DNA of 6,957 nucleotides, from positions 1 through 6,957 of the forward strand of contig RPYR01000203.1 in the NCBI GenBank assembly GCA_008671285.1. The letters run 5' to 3'. Shown here one piece after another: positions 1 through 5,518 of the stretch. The notes under the pieces were generated by a model that ran no database searches, was not told where the DNA came from, and saw only the letters and a program-made list of their open reading frames with translations. This DNA comes from Collinsella aerofaciens (GTDB taxonomy: Bacteria; Actinomycetota; Coriobacteriia; Coriobacteriales; Coriobacteriaceae). Position numbers and translations under genes: made by a program. Numbering within the stretch: position 1 is the first letter of the stretch; every line of letters begins with the position of its first letter.

Positions 1-807
1 CACCTCGAAAGCGCCGCCGATCAGGGCACTTACCAGGAAAATGATCAGAGGATTCTTTTTATAGAAGCGGTTGAGCGCCATGGTCATGAGCACCGCGCCA
101 AATCCGTAGATGGGGCTAAAGGGGCCAAATAGCATACCGGCACGGTCCTGATAGACGCCGGGATCGACGACGACCATATGCCAGACTTCCTCGAGAATGA
201 GACCTAACACGCTGCAGACGAAGAATACCCAGAACAGGTTGAAGTAGTTGAGCTTGATGTAGCCCTCGCCGGTTTCGTCGCGGCCGAGCATGCCCTCGGC
301 GGCGGCGTCGCGGTCGAGCATCTCCTGCAGGCGGCGCTGCAGTTCGCGCTCCTGGCGAAGCGTAGGATCGACGGTGGCTGAAAGCGCGATGAGGATACCG
401 AGCTGAATAGCGGGACGAAGCAAGAAGAGCCCGATACCTTGGAGCATCACGTCGACCAAAAGCTCGACGACGGTGAATGCAATAAGGATATAGGACAGGC
501 GGGCGGCGTTGCGGCGCTGGTTTCTGATAAGGTCCAGGCCAAAGATGATCAGGATGACGGCACTTGCCGCAGAGAGCATGATGCCGGCGACGATGAGTCC
601 AACCGCGACGAGCGTGTTGTCGCCGAGCTTGGCGGCGGCGTTGCCGTTAATGAGCGCGGTGATGACCTGCCACATAAAGGCGGCGACCGACGGGAGTGTG
701 CCCACGCCGGACAGGATGCACAGGACGGCGTACACCTTAATGATGAGGGGAATCTTCTTGACCTCCGTGGCGCTGGGGACGCTGGGGTCGAGTTCGTTTC
801 GATCCAT
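1..807 (-). CDS. CmpB-like (putative ABC-transporter type IV family) integral membrane protein, 3' end outside window
   Basis: Reading the minus strand from the ATG at 807 gives 269 uninterrupted codons to the left edge, so the C-terminus is missing. An AGAAAGG Shine-Dalgarno (814-820) lies 6 nt before the ATG. Residues about 19-45, 66-91, 104-122 and 124-144 are hydrophobic and likely membrane-spanning. A charged, probably cytoplasmic stretch follows (about 147-183, rich in Arg and Glu, possibly helical). Further hydrophobic segments start near 189. Residues 224-238 contain GMLFGPFSPIYGFGA, preceded by an LGLILEE stretch (201-207). This pairing resembles the family labelled 'putative ABC-transporter type IV' (CmpB-like), whose biochemical role is not established. 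The gene is divergent from purF across a 285-bp spacer and has no evident functional link to it. Family assignment is by motif memory; no specific function is claimed. Confidence 0.82.
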   Translation of the reverse strand, partial: MDRNELDPSVPSATEVKKIPLIIKVYAVLCILSGVGTLPSVAAFMWQVITALINGNAAAKLGDNTLVAVGLIVAGIMLSAASAVILIIFGLDLIRNQRRNAARLSYILIAFTVVELLVDVMLQGIGLFLLRPAIQLGILIALSATVDPTLRQERELQRRLQEMLDRDAAAEGMLGRDETGEGYIKLNYFNLFWVFFVCSVLGLILEEVWHMVVVDPGVYQDRAGMLFGPFSPIYGFGAVLMTMALNRFYKKNPLIIFLVSALIGGAFEV

Positions 808-833
808 ACAGAACCTTTCTCGCTTTGTCCTAG

Positions 834-862
834 GTTACAAGGATACGCCGCCAACCTGCCAA
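834..862 (-). promoter_or_regulatory. Possible sigma-70-type promoter of the minus-strand membrane protein gene
   Basis: On the minus strand, TTGGCA (862 to 857, 5/6 match to TTGACA) is followed after 17 nt by TGTAAC (839 to 834, 4/6 match to TATAAT). Transcription would begin near 827, about 20 nt before the start codon, just enough to include the AGAAAGG ribosome site. Spacing is ideal but the -10 is weak. Confidence 0.35.
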
Positions 863-868
863 AAGACA

Positions 869-880
869 GGACGAACGTCC
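869..880. repeat. Short dyad GGACG-AA-CGTCC in the divergent spacer
   Basis: A perfect 5-bp inverted repeat with a 2-nt centre. Its right half extends into GAACGTCCCA (873-882), the same ten bases found at the right arm of the large palindrome (4832-4841). It may be a remnant of the same intergenic repeat family. It lies just upstream of the putative -35 of the leftward gene. Confidence 0.45.
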
Positions 881-883
881 CAA

Positions 884-897
884 TTGCAACAATGCAA
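884..897. promoter_or_regulatory. Candidate operator dyad TTGCA-N4-TGCAA between divergent genes
   Basis: A perfect inverted repeat, TTGCA ACAA TGCAA, in the spacer between the leftward membrane gene and purF, about 20 bp upstream of the putative leftward -35. Size and symmetry fit a dimeric regulator site, but I do not recognise it as a known operator and a chance dyad of this length is possible. Confidence 0.25.
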
Positions 898-1045
898 CCC
901 TCAACGGTGGACGCGGCGGCCACCTGGGGGCGTGGGCGCTTGCACTGGACAGACCAATAAAATGTTTGGCCGCAAAACGGATTATTAGCTCGGTGGGCTT
1001 TTAAAAAGCGCTGCTCATGCGCGGGGGAGCGCGTCGCGCCGTGCG

Positions 1046-1051
1046 TATAAT
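1046..1051 (+). promoter_or_regulatory. -10 element (TATAAT) of the purF promoter
   Basis: A perfect TATAAT hexamer, 41 bp before the purF ATG, in otherwise GC-rich sequence. Transcription would start near 1058, leaving a leader of about 35 nt containing the GAGGGG ribosome site. No TTGACA-like -35 lies 16-18 bp upstream; that stretch is G-rich. The promoter may therefore need an activator. I saw no PurR-type PurBox. Confidence 0.55.
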
Positions 1052-1092
1052 AAGGCGGGTAACGCCAAAATACGAGGCTCTGAGGGGATGCC

Positions 1093-2763
1093 ATGTCTCA
1101 AGAAACCATCCGCGCGGCCGAGCGTGCCGCGGGACAGGTGAACGCCATGTCGACGTATGATCCGGACTCTGACCAGCTGCATGAGGAATGCGGCGTTTTT
1201 GGTGTCTGGGCGCCCGATCGCGACGTGGCTCGACTGACGTACTTTGGCCTGCGTGCATTGCAGCACCGTGGCCAAGAATCGGCGGGAATCGCCGTGGGTG
1301 ACGGCGGCACGGTTATGGTTCGCAAGGACCTGGGCCTGCTCGACCGCGTGTTCTCCAATGCCGACTTGTCGACGCTCTCCGGTCAGCTGGCCGTGGGTCA
1401 TGTGCGCTACGGCACCGCCGGCGCCAAGAGCTGGGAAGCCTCTCAGCCGCACCTCTCTACCATCAATAGCGTCATTATCGCGCTCGCGCACAACGGCACC
1501 CTCGTCAACACCGACGAGCTGCGCCGCCAGCTGATCGAGCTGGGCGTGCCGTTCCTCTCCAACTCGGATTCCGAGGTCGCGACCAAACTCATCGGCTACT
1601 TTACTCAGCGTACAGGCCATCTGCGCGAGGGCATTCGCAAGACCATGGAGCTCGTGCGCGGCGGCTACGCCATGACGCTCATCAACGAGCAGGCGCTCTA
1701 CGCATTCCGCGATCCGCACGGCATTCGCCCGCTCGTGCTGGGCAAGCTGGTGGACGAGGGCCTGGACCAGGCCGATGCCGCATCCGTTTCGCAGCTGCCG
1801 TCGCAGGACGGCGCCGCGACGGTCGACGCCACCACCCATGTCACCCGCGCCGGCGGCTGGGTCGTCGCCTCCGAGACTTGCGCACTCGATATTGTGGGCG
1901 CCGAGTACGTCCGCGACGTCCGTCCCGGTGAGATTTTGCGCATCAGCGCCGAGGGCCTTGTGTCCGAGCAAGGTGTGCCTGCCGCCGAAGAGCCTGCTAA
2001 CTGCATCTTTGAGCAGGTCTACTTCGCTCGTCCCGATTCCATCATGAACGGCAAGAGCGTCTACGCCTGCCGCTATGACATGGGTCGTCAGCTGGCACAT
2101 GAGGAGCCCGTCGAGGCCGACCTGGTCATCGGCGTGCCCGACTCCGGCCTGCCGCCCGCGGAGGGCTATTCGCACGAGAGCGGCATTCCCTTTGGCGAGG
2201 GCCTCATCAAGAACCGCTACGTGGGACGCACGTTTATCGAGCCCACGCAGGAGCTGCGTGCCATGGGCGTGCGCATGAAGCTCAACCCGCTGCGTGACAA
2301 CATCGAGGGCAAGCGCCTGGTCGTCATCGATGACTCCATCGTCCGCGGCACCACCATGGTGCAGCTTGTCAAGATGCTGCGCAACGCCGGTGCCAAGGAG
2401 ATTCATATCCGCATCAACTCGCCCGAGGTCATCTGGCCGTGCTTCTACGGTATCGATACCGACGTGCAGTCGCAGCTTATCAGCGCCAACAAGACGGTCG
2501 ACGAGATTTGCGAGTACATTGGCGCCGATTCGCTGGCCTTCCTTTCGGTCGAGGGCCTGCTGAAGGTCATGCCCAAGGGCGGTTACTGCGATGCGTGCTT
2601 TACCGGCCGTTATCCCGTGGCGATTCCCGAGAGCTTTGGCCGCGACAAGTTCATGGAGGGCTTTAAGCCCCGCAACCTGGACAAGCCGCTGCACTTTGAC
2701 GACGACGCCGTGGTCGAGAAATACGACGACCGCAGCTGGGAAGAGGAGCACGGCGAGGCCTAA
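1093..2763 (+). CDS. purF: Amidophosphoribosyltransferase (glutamine PRPP amidotransferase), Fe-S type
   Basis: Catalyses the first committed step of purine synthesis, PRPP + glutamine to 5-phosphoribosylamine, in the cytoplasm. The N-terminal Ntn glutaminase domain begins at Cys33 (CGVFGV), normally exposed by propeptide removal; LQHRGQESAGI, GHVRYGT and AHNGTLVN follow. The phosphoribosyltransferase domain carries the PRPP loop VIDDSIVRGTT (411-421). Cys304, Cys450, Cys499 and Cys502 match the four ligands of the Bacillus-type 4Fe-4S cluster, so this is the oxygen-sensitive Fe-S class. At 556 aa it is longer than the usual 470-510: there is an insertion at about 221-253 and an acidic C-terminal tail. 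Start choice: ATG 1093 has GAGGGG 5 nt upstream, but ATG 1147 (Met19) has ACAGGTG 6 nt upstream and leaves a 14-residue propeptide closer to the family's. It heads the purF-purM-purN cluster. Confidence 0.97.
   Translation: MSQETIRAAERAAGQVNAMSTYDPDSDQLHEECGVFGVWAPDRDVARLTYFGLRALQHRGQESAGIAVGDGGTVMVRKDLGLLDRVFSNADLSTLSGQLAVGHVRYGTAGAKSWEASQPHLSTINSVIIALAHNGTLVNTDELRRQLIELGVPFLSNSDSEVATKLIGYFTQRTGHLREGIRKTMELVRGGYAMTLINEQALYAFRDPHGIRPLVLGKLVDEGLDQADAASVSQLPSQDGAATVDATTHVTRAGGWVVASETCALDIVGAEYVRDVRPGEILRISAEGLVSEQGVPAAEEPANCIFEQVYFARPDSIMNGKSVYACRYDMGRQLAHEEPVEADLVIGVPDSGLPPAEGYSHESGIPFGEGLIKNRYVGRTFIEPTQELRAMGVRMKLNPLRDNIEGKRLVVIDDSIVRGTTMVQLVKMLRNAGAKEIHIRINSPEVIWPCFYGIDTDVQSQLISANKTVDEICEYIGADSLAFLSVEGLLKVMPKGGYCDACFTGRYPVAIPESFGRDKFMEGFKPRNLDKPLHFDDDAVVEKYDDRSWEEEHGEA
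1132..1140 (+). promoter_or_regulatory. Alternative ribosome binding site for an internal purF start at 1147
   Basis: GGACAGGTG ends 6 nt before an in-frame ATG (Met19 of the longer reading). Starting there yields the propeptide MSTYDPDSDQLHEE directly before the catalytic Cys. Known PurF propeptides are around 11 residues, so this start fits the family better than the 32-residue leader from 1093. N-terminal alignment of close relatives would settle it. Confidence 0.45.
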
Positions 2764-2792
2764 AACCCGCCATGTGAGGACAGGTTTATTGT

Positions 2793-2814
2793 GGTAGGTT
2801 TTACCTGCCGTTTT
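2793..2814 (+). terminator. Small hairpin plus T-run after purF, possible intrinsic terminator or attenuator
   Basis: GGTAGGT (2793-2799) pairs with ACCTGCC (2803-2809), 7 bp including one G-U and a TTT loop, followed by GTTTTGTT. It lies 30 nt after the purF stop and 107 nt before purM. It is weaker than the terminator after purN, so partial readthrough is expected. An upstream CAGGT (2781-2785) could pair with ACCTG (2803-2807) instead, which would open the hairpin; that is the layout of an attenuator, but it is inferred from sequence only. Confidence 0.4.
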
Positions 2815-2825
2815 GTTGATATGAC

Positions 2826-2895
2826 GGCGCGTGCTGTTATGGTGCGCGCCGAAATGAACGCAACTATGAACACCGTTTGGCGCCCGCGCGGCGCC
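2826..2895 (+). promoter_or_regulatory. GC-rich structured leader upstream of purM
   Basis: Two adjacent inverted repeats: GGCGCG (2826-2831) with CGCGCC (2845-2850), loop of 13; and GGCGCC (2879-2884) with GGCGCC (2890-2895), loop of 5. The arms are similar enough to pair across elements. The second hairpin ends about 13 nt before the purM ribosome site. The region could be an RNA switch, a processing or stability element, or contain an internal promoter (weak TTGTTG at 2813-2818, TTATGG at 2837-2842, 18-bp spacing). I do not recognise a known riboswitch class. Confidence 0.35.
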
Positions 2896-2920
2896 ACGGT
2901 AGTGGGAGAGGAAGGCTCAG

Positions 2921-4024
2921 ATGAGCGACAGCAAGCATGTGACGTACGAGGACGCCGGCGTCGATACCGCTGAGGGCGGCCGTGCCGTCGACGCTATTAA
3001 GCAGATGGTCAAGGACACCAACCGCCCCGAGGTTATCGGCGGCATCGGTGGCTTTGGTGGCCTGTTCTCGGCTGCCGCGCTTAAGGATATGGAAGACCCG
3101 ATCCTGATCAGCGGCACCGACGGCGTGGGCACCAAGCTCGTGCTCGCCCAGATCATGGACCGTCACGAGACGGTGGGCCAGGACCTGGTCGCCATGTGCG
3201 TCAATGACATTTTGGCTTCGGGCGCCGAGCCGCTGTTCTTCCTGGATTACGTTGCCATCGGTCACATTGAGGCCGAGCACATGGCAAAGATCATCAAGGG
3301 CGTGGCCGACGGCTGCAAGCTCGCGGGCTGCGCGCTCGTGGGCGGCGAGATGGCCGAGCACCCGGGTGTCATGGCCCCCGCCGATTACGACCTCGCTGGC
3401 TTTACCGTGGGCGTCGTCGACCGTCCCAAGATGCTCGACCCCGCGAACGTTCGCCCCGGCGATGTGATCCTGGGCCTGCCCTCCACCGGTGTGCACTCCA
3501 ACGGATACTCACTCGTGCGCAAGGTTATCGGTGTCGACGGCATCAAGCCGGGCACGCCCGAGGCTGCTGCTAAGGCCGAGGAACTGAGCCGTCCGCTCGA
3601 GGAGCTCGGCGGTGCTTCGCTGGCCGACGCTCTGCTGGCTCCCACGCGCATTTATGTGAAGCCGATTCTTGAGCTGCTGCGCGGTGGCGCTCCGGTGCAC
3701 GCGATTGCCCATATCACCGGCGGCGGCATTACCGAGAACCTCAACCGCGCGCTGGCCGACGACGTCGACGCCGTGGTCACCCGCAACGGCGCCGAGATGG
3801 GCTGGGATGTTCCGCCCGTCATCACCTACGTGTCGCGCCAGGCCGAGCTCGCGCCCAACGAGGCATGCAAGACCTTCAACATGGGCGTCGGCCTGTGCCT
3901 GATCGTCGCTCCCGAGGACGAGGCTGCCGTGACCGAGGCACTGGTCGCGCTAGGCGAGAAGCCGTTCCGTGTGGGCGAGTGCGTCGAGGGCTCCGGTAAG
4001 GTCGTGTACTCCGATGAGCGCTAA
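2921..4024 (+). CDS. purM: Phosphoribosylformylglycinamidine cyclo-ligase (AIR synthetase)
   Basis: Closes the imidazole ring: FGAM + ATP to AIR, step 5 of purine synthesis. The 367-aa product has the PurM/AIRS-type ATP-binding fold: glycine-rich IGGFGGLF (42-49), TDGVGTKL (66-73), MCVNDI (92-97), the GGE motif as GGEMAEHPG (141-149; commonly GGETAE in relatives, so Met144 is a mild variation), GLPSTGVHSNGYSLVR and a C-terminal ITGGGITENLNR segment. Length is slightly above the usual 340-350. The start is well supported: AGGAAGG ends 5 nt before ATG 2921. It follows purF by 157 bp of structured spacer and overlaps purN by 11 bp, implying translational coupling. The final product should be a cytoplasmic homodimer, as in the family. 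Confidence 0.97.
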   Translation: MSDSKHVTYEDAGVDTAEGGRAVDAIKQMVKDTNRPEVIGGIGGFGGLFSAAALKDMEDPILISGTDGVGTKLVLAQIMDRHETVGQDLVAMCVNDILASGAEPLFFLDYVAIGHIEAEHMAKIIKGVADGCKLAGCALVGGEMAEHPGVMAPADYDLAGFTVGVVDRPKMLDPANVRPGDVILGLPSTGVHSNGYSLVRKVIGVDGIKPGTPEAAAKAEELSRPLEELGGASLADALLAPTRIYVKPILELLRGGAPVHAIAHITGGGITENLNRALADDVDAVVTRNGAEMGWDVPPVITYVSRQAELAPNEACKTFNMGVGLCLIVAPEDEAAVTEALVALGEKPFRVGECVEGSGKVVYSDER

Positions 4025-4715
4025 CGAGCAGATGGCTGATGCCGAGGGCCTGGGCTTTGTGCCCTATACCCGTCCGACCGATACCGATACGGCTGAGCCG
4101 CTCAAGATCGGCGTGCTTATCAGCGGTTCGGGTACCACCCTGCAGGCGCTGATCGACCTGATCGCCGCCGGCAAGCTCAACGCTTCGATTGAACTTGTGG
4201 TGTCGAGCCGTCCTTCGGCCAAGGGCTTGCAGCGTGCCGAGCGTGCGGGCATCCAGACACTCACGCTGTCCAAGGATGTCTACGCCGACCCCATCGCTGC
4301 TGACGAGATCATCGCGCATGAGCTGCTTGAGCGCGGCTGCGAATATGTGGTCATGGCCGGCTACATGCGCATGGTGCATACGCCGCTGCTGGCGGCGTTT
4401 CCCAACCGCGTGGTCAACCTACACCCGGCGCTGCTGCCGAGCTTTACCGGCGCCCATGCGATTGACGATGCCTTTGCGCGCGGCGTCAAGGTGACCGGCG
4501 TGACCGTGCATTTTGCCAACGAGATTTACGACAACGGGCCCATCATCGCCCAGCGCGCGCTGGCTGTTGAGGAGGGCTGGGATGTCGACAAACTCGAGGA
4601 GCACATCCACGCGATCGAGCATGTGCTGTATCCCGAGGTCGTGCAGATGCTCGCCGACGGTCGCGTTCACGTGCTGGAAAGCGGCAAGGTCGCAATTGAT
4701 GCGCCTCGCGGCTAG
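4014..4715 (+). CDS. purN: Phosphoribosylglycinamide formyltransferase (GAR transformylase)
   Basis: Transfers a formyl group from 10-formyl-tetrahydrofolate to GAR, step 3 of purine synthesis. From ATG 4014 the product is 233 aa. The phosphate-binding loop is VLISGSGTTLQ (34-44), where many homologues have GNGSNLQ. Other family stretches are VMAGYMRMV (113-121), NLHPALLPSFTGAHA (135-149) with likely catalytic Asn135 and His137, and HFANEIYDNGPIIAQ (166-180) with likely catalytic Asp173. About 30 residues precede the first core strand, an extension absent from the 212-aa E. coli enzyme. ATG 4014 lies inside the end of purM (11-bp overlap), fitting coupled translation, and no strong Shine-Dalgarno is seen. 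ATG 4032, after the purM stop, is an alternative giving 227 aa. The stop is TAG, and a clear terminator follows. Confidence 0.95.
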   Translation: MSANEQMADAEGLGFVPYTRPTDTDTAEPLKIGVLISGSGTTLQALIDLIAAGKLNASIELVVSSRPSAKGLQRAERAGIQTLTLSKDVYADPIAADEIIAHELLERGCEYVVMAGYMRMVHTPLLAAFPNRVVNLHPALLPSFTGAHAIDDAFARGVKVTGVTVHFANEIYDNGPIIAQRALAVEEGWDVDKLEEHIHAIEHVLYPEVVQMLADGRVHVLESGKVAIDAPRG

Positions 4716-4745
4716 CGGCGCACAGTACAATTTAGCCGAGTAGTC

Positions 4746-4791
4746 AGGGTGGTCATTGGCGCCAAGGCGCAAGTGGCCACCCTTTGTTTTT
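4746..4791 (+). terminator. Intrinsic terminator of the purF-purM-purN cluster
   Basis: AGGGTGGTCA (4746-4755) pairs with TGGCCACCCT (4774-4783), a 10-bp stem with one G-U. The 18-nt loop contains a further GGCGCC/GGCGC pairing option. The T-rich tail TTGTTTTT (4784-4791) follows directly. It lies 30 nt after the purN stop and is the best terminator in the window. Confidence 0.85.
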
Positions 4792-4817
4792 GGCAGTCAT
4801 TGGGGACGTTCTTGAAT
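4790..4817 (+). promoter_or_regulatory. Weak candidate promoter for the PTS EIIA gene
   Basis: TTGGCA (4790-4795, 5/6) and TTGAAT (4812-4817, 4/6) are spaced by 16 bp and overlap the terminator tail and the left arm of the palindrome. Some promoter is needed after the strong purN terminator, but this one is not compelling. Confidence 0.25.
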
Positions 4818-4840
4818 GACTAGTCGTTTAAGAACGTCCC
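4803..4840. repeat. 38-nt near-perfect intergenic palindrome (REP-like)
   Basis: GGGACGTTCTT (4803-4813) and AAGAACGTCCC (4830-4840) are perfect 11-bp arms. The centre (4814-4829) continues the symmetry through the 8-bp palindrome GACTAGTC (4818-4825), with only two G-U-type positions breaking a 19-bp stem. No T-run follows on the plus strand, so it is not an obvious terminator. The GGGAC/GTCCC ends match motifs at 869-882 and 5345-5382, suggesting one intergenic repeat family, possibly of the REP type associated with RAYT transposases (inferred; no transposase is in the window). Confidence 0.8.
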
Positions 4841-4867
4841 AGGTGACTAGGTGAGAGAGGTGAGCGC

Positions 4868-5332
4868 ATGGCGGATAACGAAGCGCTGTTTACGCCTGAG
4901 CTGGTGTTTTTTGATTGGGAGTGTGCGACGCCGGATGAGGCGTTTGCGCGGCTCGAGGGTGAGCTTGCCCCACGCGGCTACATTGCCGAGGGTTGGCTCA
5001 ACGCCGTCCGCACGCGCGAGGACGCTTATCCCACGGGTCTCGCTATGCCGGCGGCAAACATCGCCATTCCGCATACCGATCCGGGATTTGTGGCCAAGCC
5101 CTATATCGCGGTGGTAAAGCCCGCCGCACCCGTGACGTTCAACGCGATGGCGGGCATGGGTGCCCCGGTGCCGGCGCAGATCGTTATCAATCTGGGCATT
5201 GCCGAGCCGGGCGGCCAGGTCGAGGCCCTGCAAGCGCTCATGAATATCTTTATGGACGCTGGCGCCGCGGCCGACGTGCTCGGCCAAACCACGCCGCAGG
5301 GCATGGTCGACGCCATCCGCCGCCACTTCTAA
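4868..5332 (+). CDS. PTS sugar transporter subunit IIA, fructose/galactitol (type 2) family
   Basis: A cytoplasmic phosphocarrier of 154 aa that would accept phosphate from HPr and pass it to an EIIB partner. The family signature is clear: YPTGLAMPAANIAIPHTDP (54-72), in which His69 of the IAIPH motif is the expected phosphorylated histidine, followed by a C-terminal helix region with ALQALMNIFMD. This is the full length of a stand-alone EIIA-2 domain, and the YPTGL wording is closest to galactitol-type (GatA-like) EIIA proteins. A good ribosome site, GAGGTGA (4857-4863), precedes the ATG by 4 nt. No EIIB or EIIC gene is adjacent in the window, so the sugar cannot be named and the protein may serve a distant permease or act in regulation. 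It sits between two repeat-rich spacers. Confidence 0.9.
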   Translation: MADNEALFTPELVFFDWECATPDEAFARLEGELAPRGYIAEGWLNAVRTREDAYPTGLAMPAANIAIPHTDPGFVAKPYIAVVKPAAPVTFNAMAGMGAPVPAQIVINLGIAEPGGQVEALQALMNIFMDAGAAADVLGQTTPQGMVDAIRRHF

Positions 5333-5333
5333 G

Positions 5334-5397
5334 GCCGGCACTGGGGGACCGTCCCTAACCGCCGGCAGAAAAGGAACGTCCCTAACTGCCAACTGCC
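5334..5397. repeat. REP-like cluster: GCCGGC pair, GGGAC-C-GTCCC and CGTCCCTAAC direct repeats
   Basis: GCCGGC occurs at 5334-5339 and 5361-5366 and can form a stem. Between them lies the dyad GGGAC-C-GTCCC (5345-5355). CGTCCCTAAC plus one base plus GCC occurs twice (5350-5363 and 5377-5390, 13 of 14 identical), and AACTGCC is in tandem at the end (5384-5397). The repeats share the GTCCC core with the 4803-4840 palindrome. They begin right after the EIIA stop; there is no T-run, so a terminator role is doubtful. Confidence 0.65.
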
Positions 5398-5399
5398 AG

Positions 5400-5452
5400 A
5401 CCTGCCCCCTTTGCACCAAAATGGTGCAGATTAACCTGTCCCCCATGCACCA
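5400..5452. repeat. Imperfect 19-nt direct repeats and a 7-bp hairpin
   Basis: ACCTGCCCCCTTTGCACCA (5400-5418) and ACCTGTCCCCCATGCACCA (5434-5452) match at 16 of 19 positions, 34 nt apart. Between them TGCACCA (5412-5418), AAA, TGGTGCA (5422-5428) form a perfect 7-bp stem-loop, so TGCACCA occurs twice directly and once inverted. With 5334-5397 this makes almost the whole EIIA-foldase spacer repetitive. Only two repeat units exist, so this is not a CRISPR array. Confidence 0.65.
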
Positions 5453-5471
5453 GGTGTGCCGCGGGGCTGCG

Positions 5472-5482
5472 TTGTGACACAA
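5472..5482. promoter_or_regulatory. Dyad TTGTG-A-CACAA upstream of the foldase gene
   Basis: A perfect 5-bp inverted repeat with a one-base centre, 36 bp before the foldase ATG and outside the REP-like block. It could be a regulator site or overlap the promoter, since CACAAT (5478-5483) is a weak -10-like hexamer. No good -35 accompanies it, and I assign no known regulator. Confidence 0.25.
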
Positions 5483-5518
5483 TGGCGTTTGTTCGATTCG
5501 TGATGCGAAAGGCCAAAC

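Noticed and set aside
439..960. Plus-strand open frame opposite the membrane protein
   Set aside because: The product is a charged low-complexity sequence overlapping the minus-strand gene, which has coherent transmembrane segments and a family motif.
1008..1032. Hairpin GCGCT/AGCGC just upstream of the purF -10
   Set aside because: Only 5 bp with a 15-nt loop and no T-run; likely chance in GC-rich DNA.
808..1092. PurR PurBox or purine riboswitch upstream of purF
   Set aside because: No paired CCGAAC-type boxes and no conserved purine aptamer pattern; the predicted leader of about 35 nt is too short for an aptamer.
1015..2751. 578-codon open frame on the minus strand opposite purF
   Set aside because: It is an antisense shadow caused by GC-rich third positions. 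The product is a low-complexity Leu/Val/Ala/His/Gly/Asp-rich sequence with no family signature, while purF on the other strand has all expected motifs.
2791..2973. 60-codon open frame (GTG start) covering the purF-purM spacer as a possible leader peptide
   Set aside because: No ribosome site at 2791, it overlaps the purM start in another frame, the Arg-rich end is typical of a shadow frame, and there is no run of regulatory codons.
5400..5452. CRISPR-like repeat-spacer unit
   Set aside because: Only two imperfect 19-nt units with a 15-nt gap and no cas genes; better explained as REP-like repeats.
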